Shown one piece after another: positions 39,341-48,687 of a stretch of DNA of 64,000 bases. Position 1 is the stretch's first letter. The number at the start of each line of letters is the position of its first letter. This stretch comes from JAJTHC01 sp044358835 (GTDB lineage: Bacteria > Cyanobacteriota > Vampirovibrionia > Vampirovibrionales > JAJTHC01), in the NCBI GenBank assembly GCA_044358835.1, contig JBIKNF010000001.1, positions 124,001-188,000 of the forward strand, in the 5' to 3' direction. A program made the translations under genes and the position numbers. A model generated the notes under the pieces. The model worked only from the letters and a program-made list of their open reading frames with translations. It was not told where the DNA came from and searched no databases.

Positions 39341-39518
39341 CTGGCGTTACCCCCCCTAAAATGAGGGGGAGGGCTGGGGAACGTAACAAAGTGTAACGAA
39401 GCGCGCATCAACGTGCGGAATGATTGTTTTTATACTGATGTAGGTCAAAACAAACCCAAACGACTTACACACTATGTAAAACACACCCAATTAAACCGAT
39501 GAAGAAAGGTCATGAAAA

Positions 39519-39953
39519 ATGGTAAAATCAAATCCCCTAAATCTTTATGGTGGCGGATCTACTACTAACAAAGCCCCTAACGTACAGCCTTATGGTGGCG
39601 GACCTGCTCCTAAAGCAGCACCTAAACCAGCATCTGTGAAACTGCGTAATGGTGCCGAAATTAAAGGCTGTAAAGCACAAGATCCTTATGACTCCTGGAA
39701 TTTTCAAAGGGCTAATTCAGGTGAACAGTTTGGTCAAAAAGCGATTCAATGTAACGATAACACGGATCGTTTTGTTTATTCCACGAGCAACCTCTTTGGA
39801 AAAACCACTCAAATTTATAACCCCAAAAAAGGCGAAGTGAAAACGTACACCAAAAGTGCATGGAAATTTTTAACCAATCAACCACCCGCCGAGACCATAG
39901 CCAAAGTTACAACAATCTATACCCCCGGCCGTAAAACGAACGATTTATATTAG
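39519..39953 (+). CDS. hypothetical protein, Gly/Pro-rich N-terminus
   Basis: I do not recognise this 144-residue protein. The first 45 residues are Gly, Pro, Lys and Asn-rich with a repeated YGGG (LYGGGSTTNKAPNVQPYGGG), disordered. The rest is a basic, probably beta-rich domain (LRNGAEIKGCKAQDPYDSWN, then DRFVYSTSNLFGKTTQIYNP). There is no signal peptide. AAGAAAGGTCATGAAAA lies before the ATG. A hairpin terminator follows. It is a single gene with normal codon use, so likely real. Confidence 0.6.
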   Translation: MVKSNPLNLYGGGSTTNKAPNVQPYGGGPAPKAAPKPASVKLRNGAEIKGCKAQDPYDSWNFQRANSGEQFGQKAIQCNDNTDRFVYSTSNLFGKTTQIYNPKKGEVKTYTKSAWKFLTNQPPAETIAKVTTIYTPGRKTNDLY

Positions 39954-39986
39954 CGTAAACCTAATCAAATCCATAACAACCCTCAC

Positions 39987-40011
39987 CCCCCTCCCCACGG
40001 AGGGGGTTTTG
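39987..40011 (+). terminator. rho-independent terminator
   Basis: CCCCCTCC-ccac-GGAGGGGG followed by TTTTG: an 8-bp GC stem with a short T-run, 34 nt after the preceding stop. Confidence 0.75.
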
Positions 40012-40124
40012 TGTTTGGGGCATCTTTGTTGTAAGCTAGGGCGTCTATTTTTACGTTTTGCATGAAAGACAGAAGCATTTTCAAGCGCGTGTCAAATGTC
40101 GTGAGCTTTGTCATTGTTCTTGAA

Positions 40125-40197
40125 TCATTTAAGGCTTTATGTTAGTCTAATCAAAACCCTAAATAAAAAGGGTTGCTAATATAGCAAGACCCCCATT
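40125..40197 (+). repeat. element G copy 2 (leader of the small-peptide gene)
   Basis: TTGAATCATTTAAGGCTTTA, TGTTAGTCT (-10-like), AACCCT-aaataaaa-AGGGTT (40155-40174) and TTGCT-aatat-AGCAA (40173-40187), then GACCCCCATT. Both hairpins are also in copy 1 at 39226-39254; T-G in the first stem becomes C-G here. Confidence 0.7.
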
Positions 40198-40223
40198 CTG
40201 TAACAGAAAGGAGGTGAGCTAAA

Positions 40224-40298
40224 ATGAATATAACAGAAGCACTGATTCTTGTTATCATTCTCTTGTTAGTGCTAAAGCTACTCGCTATAAGCATTTAA
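40224..40298 (+). CDS. 24-residue hydrophobic peptide
   Basis: MNITEALILVIILLLVLKLL, then AISI: one membrane helix with a single Lys. A near-perfect Shine-Dalgarno AAGGAGGTGA lies 7 nt before the ATG, the strongest in the window, which argues for real and high translation. A structured leader with its own -10 lies just upstream, and a terminator-like hairpin follows. The size, hydrophobic helix and isolated transcript resemble type I toxin peptides (Ldr/Fst/TisB class by shape), but also small regulatory membrane peptides. No antisense RNA gene is proven. Confidence 0.6.
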   Translation: MNITEALILVIILLLVLKLLAISI

Positions 40299-40336
40299 CA
40301 AGATAGCGTGGAGTTCTTTAAGGGTATCGACCTTAG

Positions 40337-40360
40337 GGGGACTCCGCCCTCTTTTTATAT
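40337..40360 (+). terminator. terminator-like hairpin after peptide gene
   Basis: AGGG-ggactccg-CCCT followed by CTTTTTATAT; a larger overlapping fold GGAGT/ACTCC (from about 40311) is possible. Confidence 0.45.
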
Positions 40361-40479
40361 TGTGGCAAATGTCGTGCGCTTTGTCAAGGGGTTTGGATGT
40401 TTTATCTCACTCCTGCCCTCCCCTTAAAGGAGAGGTAGCAAAGCCACTGCCCCCCCAAAGAAAACGGAAACCCCCTGCC

Positions 40480-43149
40480 ATGCCCCCATTGGATATGACC
40501 CTGCTTGAAACCCAAATACTCCCCCACGTCTTTAAACCCGGTCGATACCTCGGCCTTGAACAAGGGGCGTTTCGCAAAGACTTTGACTCCGCCAAAGCCA
40601 CCCTCGCCTTGACCTTTCCTGATCTTTACGAAATTGGCTCGTCTAGCTATGCGATTAAACTGCTCTATAGCGTGGTGAACAATCACCCTGATTATTTGTG
40701 CGATCGGGTCTACGCCCCTGCCAAAGACTTTTGGCAAAAGCTCACGGAGTTTAACATCCCGCTGTTTGCGGTGGAAAGCAAACGCCCTGTCAAAGATTTT
40801 GACCTTATGGCGATTTCCCTGCAATACGAACTCAACTACACCACGATACTCGGTGAACTCGACGCTTGCCAAATCCCCTTGCGGAGCCACGACCGCATCG
40901 GGCGAGACGACCTGCCGTTAATCCTCGGCGGGGGGCCCGGCTCTTCGAACCCCATGCCACTGGTGCCGTTTTTCGATGGCTTCATGGTCGGTGACGGCGA
41001 AGAACTGCTCATTGAAGTGTTAGACATGCTCGCTGAAGGGCGTGAAAAAGGCTGGAGCCGAGAAGAAAAGTTGCAGGCTTTGGCCAAAATTAGTGGCGTT
41101 TTTGTGCCGAATTACAACGAATACGCCTATAAGCGAGTCGTGGATATTTCTCAGCAAAACATCGATATTGCTCCCCTGATTCCAGCGGTGGAAGCCGTGC
41201 ATGATCGTGTTACCGTTGAAGCCCGTCGTGGATGCGACCGCATGTGTCGTTTTTGTCACCCTGCCTTTATCAACCTGCCTGCTCGAGAAAATGATGTGAC
41301 CAAAATCAAGGAAACCATGCTCAAGCAGTTGGCGGAAACGGGCTATGAAGAATGTTCCTTGTTGTCGTTGAGCATCGCCGATTATTCGCAGTTCAAGCAC
41401 TTGGTGCAGGATGTTTCCCAAGCCGTCAAGGAAGAAAAGGCGTCGTTGTCCTTGTCTAGCCAGCGAGCCGATCGCTTTAGTTTGGAAGTGGCGGAAGCCG
41501 TGCAATCCGTGCGAAAAAGCACGCTGACCTTTGCCCCTGAAGCGGGCACGATCCGCCTGCGAGATGTCGTCAATAAAAACCTCAGCGATGACGAAATTAT
41601 CAAAGCCGTCACCACGGCTTATACCGCAGGCTGGAACAAGGTGAAGCTCTACTTTATGATAGGCTTGCCGACGGAAACGCAAAGCGATTTAGACGGCATT
41701 ATTCGCTTGTTGTACCAAATGCAACGGGCTTGTGTGGAAATCGCCAAAAGCGAACCCCAAAAGCGTCGCAAACCGTTGGAACTGAACGTGACTTTATCTA
41801 ACTTTGTGCCGAAACCGCATACGCCGTTTCAGTGGCACGCCCAAGATTCGGTGGAAACGCTGAACGAAAAGATCGATTACTTGCGTCAACAATTCAAACG
41901 CATGCGAGGCGTCAAAGCCAGTTTCACCACCCCGACGCTTTCAAAACTGGAAGCCGTGATTTCCAAAGGCGACGAAACGCTGGCGGATGTCATTGAACTC
42001 GCCTATCGCAACGGAGCGTATTTGGATGCGTGGGACGAAACCAAGCCCTTTGCCAAGTGGTTTGACGCCATGCAAGCCTTGGGCATGGATGAAGAAGCGT
42101 ATACGCGTGAGCGTTTGACGCATCCTGATGATGTCTTGCCGTGGGATGTGATTCACATGGGGCTTGAAAAATCGTGGTTGCGGAACGAGTGGGAACGCTC
42201 GAAGATTGCGGCATCAACGACGCCGTGCTTCGACGAATGCTCCTTGTGTGGGGTCTGTACCGAATTTGGGATTTGGCCTACGTTTACAAAAGCCCTGCCT
42301 GAATCAGATGAAGAACTCCCCCAAGAAGATTCACTAATAGGTGAAAGCGTCGAGCTTTTGGAGTTGGTTCCCCCAGAACATACGCAAGAGTTTCCTGTCG
42401 AAGAAAAATTTGACTCCGCTATACAGAGGCTGACCCCCGACCCTGTGCAGACCTTGCGTTTCACCTGGCAAAAAAAAGGAAGCCTCAAGTACATCGGGCA
42501 TTTGGACTGGATGCGTCTCATCCAACGAGCCATCCGCCTCAGCAAGTTGCCTGTGGCGTATACCAAGGGCTATAACCCTCGTTCGATGATTTCTTTTGGC
42601 CCAGCGTTGCCTCTTTTTGTGGAAGCCCTCGCTGATATTGTGGATGTTTCTTTATATGAAACGATTTCTTTAGACGGTATTTTGGAAAAAATTAACCCCC
42701 ATATGCCTGAAGATGCCCAAGTCACGCACGTTGAAGCCATGTCTGCACACGCCAGTAGTATTGAAAAAATGCTTCAATCGATGCACTATTTTGCAATTAC
42801 CCCTTGCGCAAATGGTACAACAGAAGGTATGATAAGAGAACAGCTAAAAACCTTAATCCATGAACCGCATTGGATGGTCGAAGCAATCAGCAAGAAGCGT
42901 GGTGCGTACACCCTCGACATAAAGCCTTATGTCCAGCAGATTCAAATCCAAACGCAAGCTTCTTCGATACGCCTAGATTTTCAAGTGGAACGTGCTAACC
43001 CGCTTATTACGGGGGGTACCTTATGGGTTAAGCCTGACTGGGTTTTAGATTATCTTGCACCTGAATTGCCTTGGCAAGTCACCCGTCAATCCTTAGCACT
43101 TGGTTCTTTGACATCATCTCAAGAAGACGTTACCCTAATGTCTTGCTAA
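40480..43149 (+). CDS. fused radical-SAM (TIGR03960-type) and DUF2344/TIGR03936 protein
   Basis: 889 residues from ATG 40480 (the frame is open back to 40360). The N-terminal part (RYLGLEQGAFRKDFDSAKAT, then LPLILGGGPGSSNPMPLVPF) is a B12-binding-like region; the radical-SAM cluster site is RRGCDRMCRFCHPAF (C-x3-C-x2-C), followed by the barrel (TFAPEAGTIRLRDVVNKNL). A second Cys group CFDECSLCGVC follows. The C-terminal 220 residues (GHLDWMRLIQRAIRLSKLPV, GYNPRSMISFGPALPL) are DUF2344. In many bacteria these are two genes next to RNase E/G; here they are one fused gene with rne next. The reaction is unknown; tRNA or ribosome modification is a guess from context. Confidence 0.85.
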   Translation: MPPLDMTLLETQILPHVFKPGRYLGLEQGAFRKDFDSAKATLALTFPDLYEIGSSSYAIKLLYSVVNNHPDYLCDRVYAPAKDFWQKLTEFNIPLFAVESKRPVKDFDLMAISLQYELNYTTILGELDACQIPLRSHDRIGRDDLPLILGGGPGSSNPMPLVPFFDGFMVGDGEELLIEVLDMLAEGREKGWSREEKLQALAKISGVFVPNYNEYAYKRVVDISQQNIDIAPLIPAVEAVHDRVTVEARRGCDRMCRFCHPAFINLPARENDVTKIKETMLKQLAETGYEECSLLSLSIADYSQFKHLVQDVSQAVKEEKASLSLSSQRADRFSLEVAEAVQSVRKSTLTFAPEAGTIRLRDVVNKNLSDDEIIKAVTTAYTAGWNKVKLYFMIGLPTETQSDLDGIIRLLYQMQRACVEIAKSEPQKRRKPLELNVTLSNFVPKPHTPFQWHAQDSVETLNEKIDYLRQQFKRMRGVKASFTTPTLSKLEAVISKGDETLADVIELAYRNGAYLDAWDETKPFAKWFDAMQALGMDEEAYTRERLTHPDDVLPWDVIHMGLEKSWLRNEWERSKIAASTTPCFDECSLCGVCTEFGIWPTFTKALPESDEELPQEDSLIGESVELLELVPPEHTQEFPVEEKFDSAIQRLTPDPVQTLRFTWQKKGSLKYIGHLDWMRLIQRAIRLSKLPVAYTKGYNPRSMISFGPALPLFVEALADIVDVSLYETISLDGILEKINPHMPEDAQVTHVEAMSAHASSIEKMLQSMHYFAITPCANGTTEGMIREQLKTLIHEPHWMVEAISKKRGAYTLDIKPYVQQIQIQTQASSIRLDFQVERANPLITGGTLWVKPDWVLDYLAPELPWQVTRQSLALGSLTSSQEDVTLMSC

Positions 43150-43678
43150 AACACCCCCGAACGCTTAAGACTGGGTCATTTGTATGACTCGTAAAAGCGA
43201 AACCGTGACTTGTTCCAATGAAGAACACGCAGACGATTTCCTTGCCTTATTTATAGCCGCAAGCTTTTACTATGGATCTTTTGCTTCGCTACGTTAATTT
43301 TTGTGAACGGATGCTTCGGCTTCCTTCACCCTAAAGTTTTGGCTTGTGATGTTGTCCGCCTAAGTTGTAAGGCTTGAAATTGTGATTGTGTCACCCTTGT
43401 AAAAACGCAAGGCGTGCAGAAGGGAAAAGAATAAAACCACGTTAAGGGGGTTTCGTCCATGGTTTACGCCATAAGCGAAACGACACGTTTGACGCTTTTC
43501 GTTCCCGTTTTAATTTTGTGTATGGAAACATCGCCTAAATATCTATATCTTTCATGTTTGGAACGTCGGTTCCTTCGTTGGGCTATATATATAAAGAATA
43601 ACATTATTAGTATTATAAGTGGACGAGGCTGGCAGACGCCATGACCGTAACGTCCTAGTATTAGAAAGATTTTATCCT
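43150..43678. other. long leader region of RNase E/G gene
   Basis: 529 nt without a convincing gene. A 61-codon frame (43459-43644) has no ribosome site. Small dyads such as GTGA-ttgtg-TCAC (about 43390-43402) and a very AT-rich stretch (about 43585-43618) are seen. A long 5' leader would suit autoregulation as known for E. coli rne, but that is inference. Confidence 0.5.
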
Positions 43679-46333
43679 ATGAGTAACCCAAATCAAGGAG
43701 GCACCGCTACCAAAGCTGCCCCTCGTCGTAAAATTATTATCTCTGAACGTGACAATATCGCGGCCCTTATGGAAGGCGACAAAGCCATTGAGTTCATCAT
43801 CAACCGAGGCGAAATGCTCTTGGGAGACGTCTACTTGGCTCAAGTGGAAAACATCTTACCCAGTATCGACGCAGGTTTTGTCAACGTCGGTGGAGACAAA
43901 ATGGGCTTCTTGCACAGCAGTGATGTGCAAGGTCGTGGAGAACTTAAAACACGTCTAAAGCCCCGTCAACGCTTGATTGTACAAGTCATTAAAGAACCCA
44001 CAGGGCATAAGGGGCCTCGGGTTACGACAAACATTTCTTTACCGGGTCGTTTTTTGGTGTTAATGCCGGGCAGTCGTGGGGTCAGTGTCAGTCGTAAAAT
44101 TGAAACGCAACAAGAACGCTCTCGTCTAAAGGCCATTTGTAGCTTAGTCAAAACCAGTGGTATTGGGGTGATTGTACGGACTGAAGCAGCTGGGCAAACG
44201 GAAAGTGATATTTTGGAAGATTTTGAAGTCTTGCTTGAACGCTGGCAAAATGTCGTCACCATGGCAGACGGCGGTGATCCGCCCACGTTATTGTATCGAG
44301 ATCAAGATTTAATCTATCGTGTGGTACGCGAACTGGTAACCGAACACGTAGATGAACTGGTGATTGACACCGCCTTTGGGGCGCAGCGTGCGCAACAACT
44401 GCTTCAAAACTGGAACTTAGACAAAACCCTTAGTGTGCAACAATACACGGGGCAACAGTCCATTATGGTGGCTAAAGGCGTTGAACGGGAAATTCGCCAA
44501 GCCCTTCAAACCAAAGTCCCCTTGCCCAGTGGCGGTTACCTGTATGTTCAACCCACTGAAGCCTTGGCGGTTGTGGACGTCAACAGTGGCCGCTTTACGA
44601 GTCTGTCGTCTCAAGCGGAAACCATCCGCATTACGAACCTTGAATCTTGCCGAGAAATTGCCCGTCAGTTGCGTTTGCGTAACATTGGGGGCATGATTGT
44701 GTGCGATTTTATTGATATGGAAAGCCGTGCGGATCAACTTTCGATTTTACAAGCCTTTGAAAATGAACTCGCCCCAGACAAAGCCAAACCTCAAGTGGGG
44801 CAACTCACCGATTTGGGCTTGGTGGAAATGACGCGTCATCGTCAAGGTCAAGCCTTGAGCGAGATTTTCGCCGAAGAAGTGGCCAAAGCCACCGACGGAA
44901 ACATTGACTTTAACTGGGTCAGCACCACGGCGGATGTGCCTGATTATCGCCTCACAGGCCGTCGCATTCCCCGAAGTAGTAATGCCAAAGGGGGTTCTAA
45001 AGGCGCTGAGCGTAACGACAAAGATCGTCCCTCTAACCGTAACAAAGAAGACAAGTACCCACACGGTTCTAAAAAAGACGACGCCCCCCCTGAAAAAACA
45101 GGCCGTGGGGATCGTCAAGATTCGCGTCATCATCGAAATGCGCCTAAAGAAGAAATCATCGAAGAAACGAAGCTAGAGGCAAAAGCAGACGCCAAAACCG
45201 ACAGCAAGCCTGAGGCCAAACGCGGTGAACGACGTTCAAGACGAGATGAAAAGCCCCCCCTTCAACCTGGAGATGCCTTGTACCTTAAAGGCTATGACGA
45301 TCGTGCTTCCATTGAACCAGATTATGCCGAATTGTTGAGCGAAGAAAGCCTTTCAACCTTGAATGCCTTGTTTTCAAAAACGCTGCCCTTGGGCTTCCCT
45401 CCACGTGCGGTGCATCAAGCCCTCATGCGTTTCAACGCCAAAAACACCAACTTTATGACCTTGCTCAACAGCTTCTTGCAACGAGACCTTGAACGTGCCG
45501 AACGGCTGGCGCGTCGTGAAGCAGGCGCCATAGGAGAAGACGTCTTTGACGGGGACGAGGACGCCGACTTAGACGCCGATGACTCATCAGATCTTGAACC
45601 TGAAAGTGAAGACGTCGAAGACGATACCATTGCTTTAGAAGGCAAGGCGGGAACACCTTCCGTAGAAACGGCCCCTGTGATTTTAACGCCCCCTGTTTCA
45701 GAAAATATCGCCCAAAAAACGCAAGACGTTTTAAAGGCGGTAGACACAGCCGCCAAACCCGTTTTGCTCGCCAAGCTCGCCGAACAACTTCAGCAACGTG
45801 AAGAAGAGGCTCCTGTTGTAGGGAAAGCAGGCCCTGAGGCGTCTGACTTGATTCAAGATGTGGTATTGCCTTTCGTAGAAGCCTTGCGTCATGCGGAAGA
45901 TTCGGAAACCAAGAAAACGGCGTCGCATCGCTTTTTGTTGGATGTCTCTCGCATGACTCCCGCAGAAAAAGTGATGAATAACGACGTTCAAAATGCCTTA
46001 AATACGTCTGCCCTAGAACAGTTGGGGATTCCTGAAGTGCCGTTGCCCTTTGATTTTGAAGGCGAACAAGGTTTGTTAAACCAGTTGGTGGAAGTGGCTG
46101 AAAGCGTTGTGGCCGAAGTGGCTCCTGCCGACAAGTCCCTACCTGTGGAGGATGTTTTTACAGAAGAGCCTTCTGAGCAAGACGAAGACGACGATGAATC
46201 CACGGAACAGGCCACGGGGACTTCCGCTAATTTGGATGAACTCATTAAGCGCAAGCGTCATGCCCTAAACAAGCAAAGTGGACTTAAGCCGAAGAAGCGT
46301 TCGGCCCAAAACCACAAGAAAAAGAAAAAGTAG
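43679..46333 (+). CDS. rne: ribonuclease E/G family protein
   Basis: 884 residues from ATG 43679 (frame open to 43619). The catalytic half has the S1-type region GDVYLAQVENILPSIDAGFV, SLPGRFLVLMPG, GGYLYVQPTEALAVVDVNSGRF with the first catalytic Asp and GGMIVCDFIDM with the second, ending LVEMTRHRQGQALSEIF. There is no C-P-x-C Zn-link after it, as found in E. coli RNase E. The C-terminal half is a charged, low-complexity scaffold: Lys/Asp/Arg-rich (about 440-540), acidic (about 620-660), then a basic end (KRKRHALNKQSGLKPKKR). It degrades mRNA and processes rRNA. Confidence 0.92.
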   Translation: MSNPNQGGTATKAAPRRKIIISERDNIAALMEGDKAIEFIINRGEMLLGDVYLAQVENILPSIDAGFVNVGGDKMGFLHSSDVQGRGELKTRLKPRQRLIVQVIKEPTGHKGPRVTTNISLPGRFLVLMPGSRGVSVSRKIETQQERSRLKAICSLVKTSGIGVIVRTEAAGQTESDILEDFEVLLERWQNVVTMADGGDPPTLLYRDQDLIYRVVRELVTEHVDELVIDTAFGAQRAQQLLQNWNLDKTLSVQQYTGQQSIMVAKGVEREIRQALQTKVPLPSGGYLYVQPTEALAVVDVNSGRFTSLSSQAETIRITNLESCREIARQLRLRNIGGMIVCDFIDMESRADQLSILQAFENELAPDKAKPQVGQLTDLGLVEMTRHRQGQALSEIFAEEVAKATDGNIDFNWVSTTADVPDYRLTGRRIPRSSNAKGGSKGAERNDKDRPSNRNKEDKYPHGSKKDDAPPEKTGRGDRQDSRHHRNAPKEEIIEETKLEAKADAKTDSKPEAKRGERRSRRDEKPPLQPGDALYLKGYDDRASIEPDYAELLSEESLSTLNALFSKTLPLGFPPRAVHQALMRFNAKNTNFMTLLNSFLQRDLERAERLARREAGAIGEDVFDGDEDADLDADDSSDLEPESEDVEDDTIALEGKAGTPSVETAPVILTPPVSENIAQKTQDVLKAVDTAAKPVLLAKLAEQLQQREEEAPVVGKAGPEASDLIQDVVLPFVEALRHAEDSETKKTASHRFLLDVSRMTPAEKVMNNDVQNALNTSALEQLGIPEVPLPFDFEGEQGLLNQLVEVAESVVAEVAPADKSLPVEDVFTEEPSEQDEDDDESTEQATGTSANLDELIKRKRHALNKQSGLKPKKRSAQNHKKKKK

Positions 46334-46504
46334 AGACTGTTTTAGCGCCCAATAGAGGGTTAATCACCTAGGAGTTCAGACGTTTTTCAGGCGTATTATA
46401 CCGTTTGATTCGTATTAGACGAAGGTATAGGGTGAAATCCGACGTTTGAAAGTCTTGATGATAAGAAGAAGGGCAAAAGCCTTTTCTTTTTAGAAGGCTT
46501 ACTC

Positions 46505-46510
46505 TACAAT
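46505..46510 (+). promoter_or_regulatory. -10 box of ftsI
   Basis: TACAAT preceded by ACTC, 35 nt before the ftsI GTG; a weak TTTTCT lies 17 nt upstream. The preceding AAGCCTT/AAGGCTT hairpin (46477-46500) could end rne transcripts. Confidence 0.4.
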
Positions 46511-46544
46511 AAGGGGGAGTTCCCTGTAGCCTTTAGGATTTTTT

Positions 46545-48680
46545 GTGAACAAGCCCCGATCCACCTCGCCAAGACGTTCCAAATCACGCCGTCCTTATGA
46601 TGCCCCAGAGGGAGTAAATCGGGGCGAACGCGTGTTTAAGTATGCCCCTCTCCCCAAGGGTTTTATGCATTCTACCCGCCTTTCCCTTCTCTTACTAGGG
46701 TTGTTTGTGCTATTTCTTTTAATGGCGGGGCAGATTTTTAAGCTCAAGGTGATTGAAGGCCCACAACTGAGACAAAAAATGGATCGTAGCCAGCACCGAA
46801 CTCAACTTTCCCAAGTCTATCGTGGACGCATTGTCGATCGAAACGGCCTTGTCCTCGCGCAAGACACCCTTGTGTACGACCTTTACATGCATCCCAAAGA
46901 GTATAAAAAACAACCCTTAGCACAAGTGGCTCGTTTACTGGCTAAATCTCTCAAACTACCCCAAGGCGAAATACTCCGCAAGTTAAGTTTGCCGTATACG
47001 ACTATTTTACTTGCGTCAAATCTGGAAAAAAAAACGATTGAAGCCATTCGGGCGCAACGTGTCCAAGTCCCTTTGTTGGACGAAAAAACAGGGCAACCTC
47101 TTATAAACAAAAAAACAGGGCAAGTGCGTTTAGCCAAAGAACGCATTGGGGGGCTAGATCCCTTTCAAAAGCCTTTACGCCGCTACCCCCAAGGGCGCTT
47201 GGCGTCTCATGTGTTGGGTTATGTGAATGATGCCGCGGAAATTTCAACAGGGGTACATTCAAAACTAGATGATTTGAGTAGTGACTGGTTCATGCAAAAA
47301 CGCAAGCAACCTCTTTGGGTAGACGGAAGAGGACGCCCCTTGGTGCATGACGCACATTCATTGAAGCATTTTGTGCAAGTGGCGGATGCTCAAGATGTTC
47401 AATTGACGATTGACAGTCGTTTACAGTTTGTGGCAGAACGGGAATTAAAGGCGGGCATGATTCGCTCTAAAGCGCAACGTGCGGCTTTGATTATGTTGAA
47501 ACCCAAGACGGGAGAAATTTTAGCCTTGGCCGCTTTTCCTGATTTCAACCCTGAACAGTACCCAAAAGCGACCTACGAAGAACTGAAAAATTGGGCCATT
47601 ACTGATGTGTACGAACCGGGTTCGACGATTAAAATTTTAACTGTTGCAAACGGCTTGGATGAAGGCGTGATTCACCCCAAAAGTCGTATTTTAGACACGG
47701 GCCGGATGAAAGTAGGGGGCTGGCCCATTCAAAATTATGATTACCATAAGTCGCCCTACCCCGGCAATATCGATTTGGTTTACTTATTACAGCATTCTTC
47801 CAACATTGCGAGTGCCAAAATAGCCTTGATGATGGACCCTGCCACGTATTATAAACGCTTAAAAAACTTAGGGTTTGGAAAGCCCACCCGCATCGCTATG
47901 ACGGGAGAATCTAAGGGCGTGGTGAGCGATTACCGTCAGTGGAGCGAATCTCAGCAGGCTTCTTTGGGCTATGGTTACGGGATTATGGCAACGCCTTTAC
48001 AAATGACCATGGCGGTCAATGCCATTGCCAATGGAGGGGTGTGGGTACCGCCTCGTTTATTTAAAGGCGTCCGCGCGGAAAATCTAAAAGACGCCCAGCG
48101 CTACGCCAAAGATTTAGCCACCAAAATCCCTGCTCAAAAGGCGCATCGGGTGTTTCGGCCACAAACGGCGCAAGCCATGACTTATTTACTGACAACGGCT
48201 TTAGAGCATAACAAAACCCACCCCGCGTATTTGGATTTTATCAATGTGGCGGGTAAAACCGGTACGGCTAAAAAAGCACGTGGTGGAGGCTATTCAGGCG
48301 GAGGTCTTGTGACCAGCTTTATTGGCTATTTTCCTGCTGAATCGCCAGAAATTTTGATGATGGTCGTGGTGGACAGTCCTAAAATGGCGGAAAGTTGGGG
48401 CTCAACCGTGGCCGCCCCAATTTTTAGAGAAGTGGCGTTGGATGCCATTCACTACTTAAACCTAGCCCCACAGGTCAAACCCAACGTCCGTCTTCCATTA
48501 TCCAACATCCCAGCGAAACAGGGGTTGTCTCCGAAAGTCACGCCAGAACCGCGGATGAACCCTTCACGCCTTCGGGTTAAACAAACCGCCTCTGACACCA
48601 TTCTTAAAACACCCAACACAGAACACCCTTCAGCCAAGCAAGCTGTTTCGATTAAACCTAAATTACAGTTGCCTGAATAA
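46545..48680 (+). CDS. ftsI: penicillin-binding protein 2/FtsI transpeptidase
   Basis: 711 residues. A basic cytoplasmic start, one membrane helix (LSLLLLGLFVLFLLMAGQIF), a dimerisation/pedestal domain (RGRIVDRNGLVLAQDTLVYD), then the transpeptidase with active-site YEPGSTIKILTV (S-x-x-K), QHSSNIAS (S-x-N) and VAGKTGTAKK (K-T-G), all three present. A Pro/Thr-rich tail of about 55 residues ends it. The GTG start has AGGA 8 nt upstream. It cross-links septal peptidoglycan. It lies far from the dcw cluster at the left of the window. A PBP2-type elongation role cannot be wholly excluded. Confidence 0.9.
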   Translation: MNKPRSTSPRRSKSRRPYDAPEGVNRGERVFKYAPLPKGFMHSTRLSLLLLGLFVLFLLMAGQIFKLKVIEGPQLRQKMDRSQHRTQLSQVYRGRIVDRNGLVLAQDTLVYDLYMHPKEYKKQPLAQVARLLAKSLKLPQGEILRKLSLPYTTILLASNLEKKTIEAIRAQRVQVPLLDEKTGQPLINKKTGQVRLAKERIGGLDPFQKPLRRYPQGRLASHVLGYVNDAAEISTGVHSKLDDLSSDWFMQKRKQPLWVDGRGRPLVHDAHSLKHFVQVADAQDVQLTIDSRLQFVAERELKAGMIRSKAQRAALIMLKPKTGEILALAAFPDFNPEQYPKATYEELKNWAITDVYEPGSTIKILTVANGLDEGVIHPKSRILDTGRMKVGGWPIQNYDYHKSPYPGNIDLVYLLQHSSNIASAKIALMMDPATYYKRLKNLGFGKPTRIAMTGESKGVVSDYRQWSESQQASLGYGYGIMATPLQMTMAVNAIANGGVWVPPRLFKGVRAENLKDAQRYAKDLATKIPAQKAHRVFRPQTAQAMTYLLTTALEHNKTHPAYLDFINVAGKTGTAKKARGGGYSGGGLVTSFIGYFPAESPEILMMVVVDSPKMAESWGSTVAAPIFREVALDAIHYLNLAPQVKPNVRLPLSNIPAKQGLSPKVTPEPRMNPSRLRVKQTASDTILKTPNTEHPSAKQAVSIKPKLQLPE

Positions 48681-48687
48681 TTAAGGT

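Larger units (their letters stand above)
39143..39518. other. intergenic region with element G copy and REP fragment
   Basis: 376 nt. It holds the first copy of the promoter/two-hairpin leader (39190-39260), a type A element fragment (39267-39340) and, further on, AATG-rich sequence and the ribosome site of the next gene. No gene is seen. Confidence 0.65.
40012..40479. other. intergenic region with small-peptide locus
   Basis: 468 nt. It holds element G copy 2 (40125-40197), the 24-residue peptide gene (40224-40298), a terminator-like hairpin (40337-40360) and then about 120 nt before the radical-SAM gene without other signal. Confidence 0.6.

Noticed and set aside
43459..43644. 61-residue open frame in the rne leader
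   Set aside because: No ribosome site, odd composition and AT-rich; overlaps the likely leader and the upstream extension of rne.
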